64,000 nucleotides of DNA from an uncultured Bulleidia sp. Lineage in GTDB: Bacteria; Bacillota_I; Bacilli_A; Erysipelotrichales; Erysipelotrichaceae. The DNA is taken from the NCBI GenBank assembly GCA_947087645.1, contig CAMUDN010000001.1, forward strand, positions 1 through 64,000, in the 5' to 3' direction. A program made the position numbers and the translations under genes. Shown in pieces: positions 26,762 through 35,095 of the stretch. Below the pieces are notes generated by a model. It made no database searches. It worked only from the letters and a program-made list of their open reading frames with translations, and was not told the origin of the DNA. Every line of letters begins with the position of its first letter. The first letter of the stretch is position 1.

Positions 26762-29249
26762 TTTGAGCCTCATATTCTGCCATTGCTTTTTTAAAATAAT
26801 CTTCTTGTTCAGAATTGTAAAATGGTTTACCTATCTTTTCATGTTCTAGATCTTTCAAACTAAAATCTTCATTTGCTAAAGTTAAATTAGGATTGTAAAA
26901 AGGATCACCTTTCTCTAGATATGCTTGCCATTGACTAATAAAAAGACCTATTTCCGCATGAAACCTCTGTCTTTTATCCGGTGTATCATCACTACCTCTT
27001 GATTTCGACTCATAATGATAAAAAGATGCATAAGGAGTATAGACAACCGACTTACCATATTGTATCACTCGTAAGCAGAAATCAATATCATTGAAAGCTA
27101 CCGCAAATTTTTCATTTAAGCCATTCACTGCCTCAAATACTTCTTTTCTTACCATCAAAACAGCTGCTGTAACAGCTGAATAATTTTGACAAGTTAAAGC
27201 CATATTAAAGTAAGTATCTTTTTCACAAGCAAAATTTTTAAATGCATGACCAGCAATTCCATTAATACCAATTATTACACCGGCATGTTGGAAAGTATCA
27301 TCAGCATATCTTAATTGACATCCGACTATACCAACATCATCTCGTTGACAATAACCAACCATCTGTCTTAAAGAATCTTTAGCAATTAATTCAACATCAT
27401 TATTTAATAATAATAAATACTTACCACGTGCATACTTAACACCAAAATTATTAATCTTAGAATAGTTAAATATACCTTTATATACAATCACTCTAACATT
27501 TTTAAATTCTTTTTGTATTTTCTCATAATATTGAAACGTTTCATCCTGACAAGAATTATTTTCGACAATAATAAATTCTAAATTTTGCCAGGTATTTTTA
27601 TCAATCAAAGAACGTATAGCTTTATCTAAGTCTTTTATATGATCCTTATTTGGAATAATAACCGAAATTAAATCTTCTTTATCAAAACAAAATTCTGTTT
27701 GATAAATACCTAATGCAACACCATATTCAACACTTTTAATCTTAATCTTTGGATATTCTCTTTGCCACATATCTTTAACCGCATTTAAACCAGCTTCAAA
27801 TGCATACATTTTAGAATTAGGATTACTTGCTGTTGAATTACGATGTGCTCGCCAATGATATAAAATTTTAGGAACATGAACTATTTTTCTAGCATGGGGA
27901 TATAAACGTAATAATAATTCAAAATCTTGTGCCCCATTATATTTATCATCTAAAAGTCCATATTTATCTAATAATGAACGCTTAATAGCTGTTAGATGAC
28001 TAATATAATTTACCGAATGTAGCAATTCTAAATTAAAATCCGGTTTAAAATGCGGTTCATAAAATTGCCCATTTTCATCTACCTTATCTTCATCTGAATA
28101 AATAATATCAATTTCTTTATCATTGACAATTCTACTGGCAAATTCATACAAAGCATCAGCTGTCAATTCATCATCATGATCGGCAAAAACAATATACTCC
28201 CCTTTACTCATTAAAATAGCCTGATTTTGATTTTTTGAAATGCCCATATTAGCACTTAAATGTTGATAAATAAAGCGTGGATCTTTCTTACTATATTTTT
28301 TAATTTTTGCAGCTAGTGATGAGTTTTTTGAACCATCCGCAAAACAAACTTCAAAATAAGGATAAGTTTGGGCTAATAAACTAACGATTAATTTTTTTAA
28401 ATAAAGATGATTTGTATTAAATAATGGTATAACCAAAGAAAACATTGGTTTATATGCCCATACTTTTTGTCGTTGTTCATTTAATTCCTTTTTTGATGTT
28501 TTAACTTTGGCATACCACAAATTGTAATCATCATCTTTATGATTACGAGATAAATATTTCCCACTTACCATCAAATAATGTTTTTGCACTTTTCTAATCA
28601 AAGCTTCGGTAATATTAATACGACGAATAATAAATTTACCTTTGAAAACTAAATTATAATTTTTCTTTTTATCCCATTTAAGACGTACACAAAAACCACA
28701 TTTTTTAATATATTTATTATCATAATCAACATCTGTTCTTGCCACACGGCGAACAAAACTATCGACAATATTATCATTTTGATCATGAACTTCGATCCAA
28801 ACTTTCTCATCTTGTTCAAGAGGTAATACCCATCCAATTATCGTTAATGTATCAGTAGTTAATACCATATCATCTAAATTCCATGTAAAACCGTTATATA
28901 CACTTCCCCGTTTTATAGCCCGTAATTTAATACCTAATTGCTTACACCATAAATTAAAAGCTGTACAACATATATATCTTGTTTCATATTCTGATTGCAA
29001 AACAATTTTAACTTTACCTATTAACTCTTTAGCAAAATGAATAACAAAACCAAATAAATTATCTTCATCTCTATGAAAAAAAGTTTTTGCAACATCCTTA
29101 CGAGAATATAATGATATATTACCAACATCTAAATTATTTTGATCAACAAGATGAAGGATAACTTTATCTTGCCAATTACTAGGAACATACCAGCCTAATA
29201 TTTCCACTTCATCTTCTGTCATTTTAATTTGATCAATATTATATTTCAT
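26730..29249 (-). CDS. Double GT2 glycosyltransferase with two N-terminal beta modules
   Basis: An 839-residue protein of the same build as the 23271-25718 product. Module 1 has GW at 19-20, RKDV at 50-53 and FGF at 66-68. Module 2 has GW at 139-140, RTDV at 171-174 and GF at 185-186. GT-A domain one follows near 280-500 (SLVIPLFNT; FADHDDEL; YSDEDKVD) and domain two near 545-790 (SVIIPNKDH; LLLNNDVEL; FNDIDFCL). The two proteins are probably paralogues acting in sequence on one glycan. The longest frame begins at 29285. The ATG at 29249 has a perfect AGGAG at the right distance and follows the upstream stop by eight bases. Confidence 0.88.
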   Translation of the reverse strand: MKYNIDQIKMTEDEVEILGWYVPSNWQDKVILHLVDQNNLDVGNISLYSRKDVAKTFFHRDEDNLFGFVIHFAKELIGKVKIVLQSEYETRYICCTAFNLWCKQLGIKLRAIKRGSVYNGFTWNLDDMVLTTDTLTIIGWVLPLEQDEKVWIEVHDQNDNIVDSFVRRVARTDVDYDNKYIKKCGFCVRLKWDKKKNYNLVFKGKFIIRRINITEALIRKVQKHYLMVSGKYLSRNHKDDDYNLWYAKVKTSKKELNEQRQKVWAYKPMFSLVIPLFNTNHLYLKKLIVSLLAQTYPYFEVCFADGSKNSSLAAKIKKYSKKDPRFIYQHLSANMGISKNQNQAILMSKGEYIVFADHDDELTADALYEFASRIVNDKEIDIIYSDEDKVDENGQFYEPHFKPDFNLELLHSVNYISHLTAIKRSLLDKYGLLDDKYNGAQDFELLLRLYPHARKIVHVPKILYHWRAHRNSTASNPNSKMYAFEAGLNAVKDMWQREYPKIKIKSVEYGVALGIYQTEFCFDKEDLISVIIPNKDHIKDLDKAIRSLIDKNTWQNLEFIIVENNSCQDETFQYYEKIQKEFKNVRVIVYKGIFNYSKINNFGVKYARGKYLLLLNNDVELIAKDSLRQMVGYCQRDDVGIVGCQLRYADDTFQHAGVIIGINGIAGHAFKNFACEKDTYFNMALTCQNYSAVTAAVLMVRKEVFEAVNGLNEKFAVAFNDIDFCLRVIQYGKSVVYTPYASFYHYESKSRGSDDTPDKRQRFHAEIGLFISQWQAYLEKGDPFYNPNLTLANEDFSLKDLEHEKIGKPFYNSEQEDYFKKAMAEYEAQNEKTNYYSGL

Positions 29250-29257
29250 ATTTTCTC

Positions 29258-29956
29258 CTAACGTTTTAACAACTCTTTTAAACAATACAATCTGGTCATA
29301 ATTCTTTTCCCAATACTGCGTGTTGAGTATTCACCTGCATTTAATGCTGTACCTATATGACGACGATAATATATTAAAGTATCAGATATAACATGTACTT
29401 GCTTTTTATAAAAACCTAAGTAAGCTAACCAATAATCATAAGGACATAATGAATCATTAGGTGGAAAAGGTAATGCTAATTCTTTAAATGATTTAGTAAA
29501 AGCCATACATGCTCCAGTATACCTTGTCCGGATAAATGTTCGCCAGAAACCAGGTTTCACATGATACTTTGCAAAATGACTCAAAGCTGTTGTTTTTAAA
29601 TTAGCATCCGTCATTTCAGCATCATGGATTACCAACTGATATCCTTGCATTGCTTTTAAAACACAATTGACTTTATTTTTTTTCCAAACATCATCTTGAT
29701 CAGCAATAAAAATAATATCACCTTTTGCATGTATTAATGCATTTTCAAAATTTTTTGTGTATCCTTTTCTTTCTTTATTGATAAATAAATGAATACGTGC
29801 ATCATTTAAAGATTTAATAATGGCCATTGTCCCATCCTTTGAGCCATCATCACTAATAATTACTTCATCCGTTGAATTTAGTTGCTCTAAAATAGACTTT
29901 AATTGATCCTTAATATACTTTTCACCATTATATGTTGCCATACATACCGAAATCAT
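29258..29956 (-). CDS. GT2 family glycosyltransferase
   Basis: A 232-residue single GT-A domain. ISVCMATYNGEKYI begins the nucleotide-binding fold, VIISDDGSKDGT and FIADQDDVW supply the acidic metal-binding residues, and RYTGACMAF and YDYWLAYLG mark the acceptor side. It resembles rhamnosyl/galactosyltransferases of capsule and rhamnan clusters (RgpB-like group). The ATG overlaps the stop of the upstream gene (ATGA) with GAGG in its last codons, so the pair is translationally coupled. Sugar and acceptor unknown. Confidence 0.88.
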   Translation of the reverse strand: MISVCMATYNGEKYIKDQLKSILEQLNSTDEVIISDDGSKDGTMAIIKSLNDARIHLFINKERKGYTKNFENALIHAKGDIIFIADQDDVWKKNKVNCVLKAMQGYQLVIHDAEMTDANLKTTALSHFAKYHVKPGFWRTFIRTRYTGACMAFTKSFKELALPFPPNDSLCPYDYWLAYLGFYKKQVHVISDTLIYYRRHIGTALNAGEYSTRSIGKRIMTRLYCLKELLKR

Positions 29957-30957
29957 TTTACTACCTCAAAAATACTTAATATCCATGTTTTTAAACTATA
30001 TTTTGCTAATATTTCATCTGCTATATCTTCCGTTTCTTTTCTTAAAAAAGAAGCGGGAATAACAATCTTTTTACGGTCAATAATTAAAATATTATTTGCA
30101 TTATAAAAATCATAATTTTTAATATATTTATTTGTGGTAATAAGTTTTTTACCTAAACATATAGCATCAAATGTTCGTGTTCCAATACCACTTTGTTGAG
30201 GATGCTCAATATCAACTATCACCTTTGCCTTAGCCATTTTTTCTTCTACTTCTTGCCAACTTAATTTATGATACTTAAAAAAAGATATCTTTGTTTGATG
30301 AAAAGATGGCTTAATTAAAAAATATATAAAATATAAAAACTTAGCTTGTAAATAACAATACTGAAAAAAAGACCACTTATTTTTTAAACATATTTTTTGT
30401 ATCTTTTGTAAAATTTCTAAACGATCAGAATGAATACTACCAATAAAGCACAAATCATATTTACAATTATGAAAATGTTGTTTTTGCTTTGCCTGATTAG
30501 TATAAAAATTAGGTCTAAAAATTAATCTTTTATCTTGTTTACAATCAACATAATCAAACGAAAAAGTAATATCCGCTAACTGTATTTTTTCTTCACTATT
30601 CCTCGTATTATTTTTAGAATCCCATAATACATAACGTATTTTAGCTAAAGGAAATTGTTTTTTTAATTCTAACAACCATCTTCTCGTCACGAATTCACCT
30701 TTAACAATTAAAATATCATCATACTCATTATTTTTTACTGTCCATAATAAATGCTTATAATAATGATTTATAAAATGACCAAAAGCAAAAGGGAAAAGTC
30801 TTGCTAAGCCTTTTAAAAAACTCGCTTTAATTGGTCTTTCATCATACCAATCTACTTGTGCTCCTAATTTTTTCAATTCTTGACAAATTAATTCTTCATA
30901 TGCAAAAAAAGATGGTGATAAAAAAAGTATCTTTCGTCCTTGCAATAAATTATGCAT
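29953..30957 (-). CDS. Glycosyltransferase, GT-B type (CgeB/Eps-like)
   Basis: About 334 residues. The N-terminal half has a Rossmann-like start (KILFLSPSFFAYEELI) and a VLWDSKNNTRN stretch. The C-terminal half has YDLCFIGSIHSDRLEIL and GIGTRTFDAICLGKKLITTN, the pattern of the nucleotide-sugar-binding half in CgeB-like and capsule GT-B enzymes (E/D-x-x-x-x-G region replaced by RTFDAICLGK). It lies between the ABC exporter and GT2 genes of the glycan operon, so a role in that glycan is likely. I start it at the ATG at 30957 because AAAGG is seven bases upstream; the ATG at 30963 overlaps that site. Confidence 0.7.
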   Translation of the reverse strand: MHNLLQGRKILFLSPSFFAYEELICQELKKLGAQVDWYDERPIKASFLKGLARLFPFAFGHFINHYYKHLLWTVKNNEYDDILIVKGEFVTRRWLLELKKQFPLAKIRYVLWDSKNNTRNSEEKIQLADITFSFDYVDCKQDKRLIFRPNFYTNQAKQKQHFHNCKYDLCFIGSIHSDRLEILQKIQKICLKNKWSFFQYCYLQAKFLYFIYFLIKPSFHQTKISFFKYHKLSWQEVEEKMAKAKVIVDIEHPQQSGIGTRTFDAICLGKKLITTNKYIKNYDFYNANNILIIDRKKIVIPASFLRKETEDIADEILAKYSLKTWILSIFEVVK

Positions 30958-30968
30958 TTTCATCCTTT

Positions 30969-31745
30969 CTATAGTTGCTCTGCAAAACCTTTTTCTAATT
31001 TTTTAAAAATAATTATTCCCATAATAGTTACAAAAAGGGCAAAGATAAAAATAATTAATAATTTACATAAATTAGGAAGCTGATGATAAATAAAACAATC
31101 ACGATAAGCATTTATTAAAATAGTCATCGGATTAAGATTAACTAAATAAGCTATTTTAGAATGAATACCAAAAGTTTCTAACTTATAAACAATCGGTGAG
31201 CCATAAAAAGCTAACATCAAGATAAAATTAATAATATATTCTAAATCTTGAATATATGCTGTTAAAGCTGATAGCATTAAACCAAGACCCAAAGAAATTA
31301 TAGCTTGTATAAAAACAATTAAAGGTACAAAAATAATGTGCCAACTAATACCAATTTTAAAACAAATACAAAATAATAAGATGATCAAGCAAGAAATAAA
31401 AAAGTTAATCATACCACTTATGATCACGGATAAAGGCAGTATTTCACGCGGAAAATATACTTTTTTAATAATTCCTGCATTAGCTTTAATTGTACTTGTA
31501 CACTGATTAATACTTTGGGCAAAAAAAGTCCAAGGAATAATTCCAGTCACAAGATAAACAATATAATCACCACCTGTATCTTTTAAAAGATATGGAAAAA
31601 CAATAGCATAAACTAATACTTGTAATAAAGGATTAATAAAAGACCATAGTATACCTAAAAAAGATGCTTTATATTTACCTCTAATTTCTTTTTTGACATT
31701 TGTTCGCAACAATTCTCGATAACGAAATAATTCTTTAAATATCAT
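30969..31745 (-). CDS. wzm: ABC-2 type polysaccharide export permease (Wzm/TagG/RgpC-like)
   Basis: A 258-residue integral membrane protein with six predicted helices. The N-terminus KKEIRGKYKASFLGILWSFINP and the segment NINQ-like FAQSINQCTSTIKANAGIIKKVYFPREILPL region (first part of the protein) are the ABC-2 transporter fingerprint. It forms a dimeric channel that, with the Wzt-like ATPase, exports undecaprenyl-linked polysaccharide or teichoic acid across the membrane. Its ATG overlaps the ATPase stop (ATGA), as is usual for these pairs. Confidence 0.93.
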   Translation of the reverse strand: MIFKELFRYRELLRTNVKKEIRGKYKASFLGILWSFINPLLQVLVYAIVFPYLLKDTGGDYIVYLVTGIIPWTFFAQSINQCTSTIKANAGIIKKVYFPREILPLSVIISGMINFFISCLIILLFCICFKIGISWHIIFVPLIVFIQAIISLGLGLMLSALTAYIQDLEYIINFILMLAFYGSPIVYKLETFGIHSKIAYLVNLNPMTILINAYRDCFIYHQLPNLCKLLIIFIFALFVTIMGIIIFKKLEKGFAEQL

Positions 31746-32896
31746 TGCTTATCCTTCCCAACATAAATAATCATCCGTTCTTTTTGGATAATATTTTCTT
31801 TTTCATCACATAATTGTGCTTGTATAACTAATTCCTTATTATCATTTAATAAAGGCTTAAAAGATTCTACTTCAATATGTGCTGACCAACCAATTTTATC
31901 AACATCCATAAAACCACCAAATTGTTCATTATAAATCATTTCTACATCTGGTCGTGGATATCTTTTCAGATCTACTTTTTTACCTGCCACAAATAATTCT
32001 AATTTAGCTTCTTCACAATCGGAAATAGCCCAACCTTGAATAGATAAATCATTTACTTGTGAAGCAATATTTACAAAAGGTTTAGGTGCATCAAAGAAGA
32101 TAATACCCTTGTATTTTTCTTCACCTGCTTGCACTTTCATTTTCTTTTCTAAACGATTATCTAAAGAAACTTGTTTTAAATATTCATCAATAACATAATG
32201 CGGATCACCATCTAAGCGAAAAGTTCCTTTATAAATCCAAATAACTCGTGTACATAATTCTTTTATTACATCTAAACTATGTGAAACAATAACAATCGTT
32301 CTTTTACTCTCTTTAAGCTCTCTTAACTTAGCAAAACACTTATCTTGAAAATGCTGATCTCCAACTGCTAATATTTCATCTATCAAAAGAATATCAGCAT
32401 CAACATTAATAGCAATTGAAAAGGCAAGTCGCATATACATTCCTGAAGAATATGTGCGAATTGGTTCATCAATGAATTTACCTAATTCCGAAAAAGAAAT
32501 AATATCATCCATTCTTTCTTCAATTTCTTTTTGACTAAGACCAAAAACTGCCGCATTAAAATAAATATTCTCACGACCTGTAAAGTCAGGATGAAAACCA
32601 GCTCCAAGTTCTAACAAAGAAGTCAACTTACCTTGTGTCTTAATCGTCCCTTTAGTAGGATAAATAATTTTTGTCATCAATTTCAACAAAGTACTTTTTC
32701 CTGATCCATTTGTACCAATTAGAGCAACTGTTTCACCTTTTTTAATATTAATATTAATATTTTTCAATACTTCATTATATTGAATGACATTTTTTCTTTT
32801 ATTTAAGAAAAATGATTTTAAAGAATTAGCTCGATCAGTTTGAATCCGAAAAGTTTTTGACATATTACGTACTTCAACAGCATTTTCAATATTCAT
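31742..32896 (-). CDS. wzt: Polysaccharide ABC exporter ATPase (Wzt/TagH-like) with C-terminal module
   Basis: A 384-residue ATPase. The NBD spans about residues 1-245: Walker A GTNGSGKST (61-69), the LLELGAGFHPDFTGREN stretch characteristic of polysaccharide exporters, signature YSSGM (149-153), and Walker B ILLIDEILAVGD. The C-terminal domain (about 262-384) is beta-rich, in the place where Wzt proteins carry a glycan-recognition domain. Its motif GW (288-289) ... RPDV (315-318) ... GW (336-337) matches the modules in the two large glycosyltransferases of this locus. AGAGG precedes the ATG. It is the first gene of the exporter pair. Confidence 0.93.
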   Translation of the reverse strand: MNIENAVEVRNMSKTFRIQTDRANSLKSFFLNKRKNVIQYNEVLKNININIKKGETVALIGTNGSGKSTLLKLMTKIIYPTKGTIKTQGKLTSLLELGAGFHPDFTGRENIYFNAAVFGLSQKEIEERMDDIISFSELGKFIDEPIRTYSSGMYMRLAFSIAINVDADILLIDEILAVGDQHFQDKCFAKLRELKESKRTIVIVSHSLDVIKELCTRVIWIYKGTFRLDGDPHYVIDEYLKQVSLDNRLEKKMKVQAGEEKYKGIIFFDAPKPFVNIASQVNDLSIQGWAISDCEEAKLELFVAGKKVDLKRYPRPDVEMIYNEQFGGFMDVDKIGWSAHIEVESFKPLLNDNKELVIQAQLCDEKENIIQKERMIIYVGKDKQ

Positions 32897-32954
32897 TATC
32901 TTACCTCTATGTTATTTTACTTTAATTAATTTATTTTTCCAAATGTTCATTATA

Positions 32955-32983
32955 AAAGATTGATCATAATATGATCAATCTTT
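32955..32983 (-). terminator. Hairpin terminator between the GT-C-like gene and wzt
   Basis: AAAGATTGATCAT pairs perfectly with ATGATCAATCTTT around three bases, 17 bases after the stop at 33001. The T-tract on the minus strand is short (TTTTATAAT), so some readthrough into wzt is plausible. Confidence 0.7.
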
Positions 32984-33000
32984 AAAAATTATTTATTAAC

Positions 33001-35079
33001 TTATTTTATAACTTTATAGATGAAAAAATTACCTTCATGATATTGTAATTGTAATATATCTTTCCATTCCTCACCAACATCATTTAAACTGGCAACATAA
33101 TCAACATTTAATTTTCTTAGACGTTCATGATTTAAATGTATATGGATACTATCAGGTGTAGCTATTCTATATAATTGTTCAACATTATCTAATAACATTA
33201 AAATATGTGCATAACGATTAGTTTCTTGCCAAGCTTTACCACTTGGATCTAATACATCCCATAATTTTTTATTAGGAATATAATTAACAGAATTTAAAGT
33301 CCGTGCACCAGCTGCCAAAACAAAATTAGGAATTACTAAATTATCAACACCAATCCATAATTTATTTGGATTTTCTTTAACTATTTTTTGAATTTTTGCA
33401 TAAGCCGGCTTTGTTAAAATAGGTTTAGCACCAACTTGAATAGGATTAACTAGTACATTTGCATATAAGAAGATAGAAGCCATAATAGCACAAATAATAT
33501 TTTTAATTCGATCAGAATATTTTAAATAGATAAAGATACCAAGAAAGCTAATAAATGCTATAACATACGCAATAAAAGGTGTTTTTAATGTATAGCTATG
33601 TTGCTTATAAAGATAAATAACCATTAATAAGAAAGATAACAATAAAGACATATAAGCCGCTATTTTAGATCCTTCTTTTTGCTTATTATACTCTGCTAAG
33701 CAAACAATAAATAAAACCATATTAATGAAAATAAATATATCAATTGCCCGTAAATAAGTCGCATTCGTTAATAATAATAATTTAACAAGAAATACCGGCA
33801 TCGGTCTTATACAATACCAAGCTAAAATAATTATTGGCAAAGCAAATGCCCATAATAATTTATTGCTAAATTTTTGCTTAAATTGAATAACCAACCACCA
33901 TAATATTCCAAGCGGAAAAAAAGAATAGAAAGTTCCCATCTCTGAAGGGTTATGAAACTTACCCTCTGGATCAACCAAATTATTTACATATGTTAATGCT
34001 TTATTTATAGCAAAACCACCATACTCAATTCTTTTACCTGGATATACTGTGGATGTAATTGATTGAATATATTCTAAATCAATAATTAGAAAGCGAGCAA
34101 TAATAGCAAACATGAAAAAAAGATCAATGATAAAAACAACATAATCCCACTTATTGAAAAAAGTCCATGGTTTAATCATTACTAGTTGCCAAATCATAAT
34201 ACAAAGCATAAACCAGCCAAAAGGAACTTGCCATGGTGGATAGAAGCCACAAACAAAATCAGCTCCCACAATAGCTAAAGCTAAGCCTATTAAAAAGCGA
34301 TAAATTGTTTTCTTGGTCCTTAGAAAATAATCGAATAAAACAATAATACCCAAACCATTCATTAATAGTGAACATAATGACCACCACATATTAAAAGAGG
34401 AAAACCAAGTTAAGATCATAGCAAATAAAGATAATGTTTTCTGCTTACCAGTTAAGATATTAAAAAATTCAAAATAAATCAAAGGTCCAAATGCCCAACA
34501 ATATGCCCATGACCAAGATAATCCATGTTCATAATTCAAAAAATAATAGCCCCAATTACCCGGATTACGCAAAGCTGCAAAATCGAGTTGAATTCCTCCT
34601 GAAGCAATAAGATTAGGTGTATCTACACCACGTGTTAATGAATTAATACAACCAAAGCCAGAATAAGAACCACTCATCTTTTGGCTTAAAGAAGCTAACC
34701 ATTCATCACTACGAATAGCTAATGATTTACCAAATAAAGGTTGCCGATAAATACTACCCATGCCAGGCTGAATATATTTATCATACTCAGCAACAGATGA
34801 GCCATTAAAGTTATTAATTATTAGCCAGATGAAAAAAATAAAAGCAAGCCAAAAACGATAACGATAAATAAATTGATATAATTTTTTAATTGGTATCAAA
34901 ATATGCAAACAAGCAAAAATAAGCAATAAGCTGTAAATTTGCATTTTACGAATAAAATATCCAAAAGAAGTAGGTGCTTGCAAATAAACTCGACGAGCCA
35001 AGAACAAAAATATACTTAAGCAAAAACCGATGATTAAACCTTTTATAAAATATTCCCAACTTTTATTTTTTAAAACCAC
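33001..35079 (-). CDS. Large polytopic membrane protein, possible GT-C enzyme
   Basis: A 692-residue membrane protein with roughly 13 hydrophobic helices. Between helices 2-4 lies a long extracytoplasmic loop with conserved-looking GKSLAIRSDEWLASL and NPGNWGYYF segments. An acidic RSDEW at the start of the first large loop and a soluble C-terminal domain of about 130 residues are typical of GT-C-fold lipid-linked sugar transferases and YfhO-like proteins. It probably adds sugars to the glycan on the outer face using polyprenyl-phosphate donors, which the DPM-like GT2 and DUF2304 protein could supply. The start is GTG, with GAGGAGG well placed. Family assignment is tentative. Confidence 0.6.
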   Translation of the reverse strand: MVLKNKSWEYFIKGLIIGFCLSIFLFLARRVYLQAPTSFGYFIRKMQIYSLLLIFACLHILIPIKKLYQFIYRYRFWLAFIFFIWLIINNFNGSSVAEYDKYIQPGMGSIYRQPLFGKSLAIRSDEWLASLSQKMSGSYSGFGCINSLTRGVDTPNLIASGGIQLDFAALRNPGNWGYYFLNYEHGLSWSWAYCWAFGPLIYFEFFNILTGKQKTLSLFAMILTWFSSFNMWWSLCSLLMNGLGIIVLFDYFLRTKKTIYRFLIGLALAIVGADFVCGFYPPWQVPFGWFMLCIMIWQLVMIKPWTFFNKWDYVVFIIDLFFMFAIIARFLIIDLEYIQSITSTVYPGKRIEYGGFAINKALTYVNNLVDPEGKFHNPSEMGTFYSFFPLGILWWLVIQFKQKFSNKLLWAFALPIIILAWYCIRPMPVFLVKLLLLTNATYLRAIDIFIFINMVLFIVCLAEYNKQKEGSKIAAYMSLLLSFLLMVIYLYKQHSYTLKTPFIAYVIAFISFLGIFIYLKYSDRIKNIICAIMASIFLYANVLVNPIQVGAKPILTKPAYAKIQKIVKENPNKLWIGVDNLVIPNFVLAAGARTLNSVNYIPNKKLWDVLDPSGKAWQETNRYAHILMLLDNVEQLYRIATPDSIHIHLNHERLRKLNVDYVASLNDVGEEWKDILQLQYHEGNFFIYKVIK

Positions 35080-35095
35080 TTAAGCCTCCTCAATA

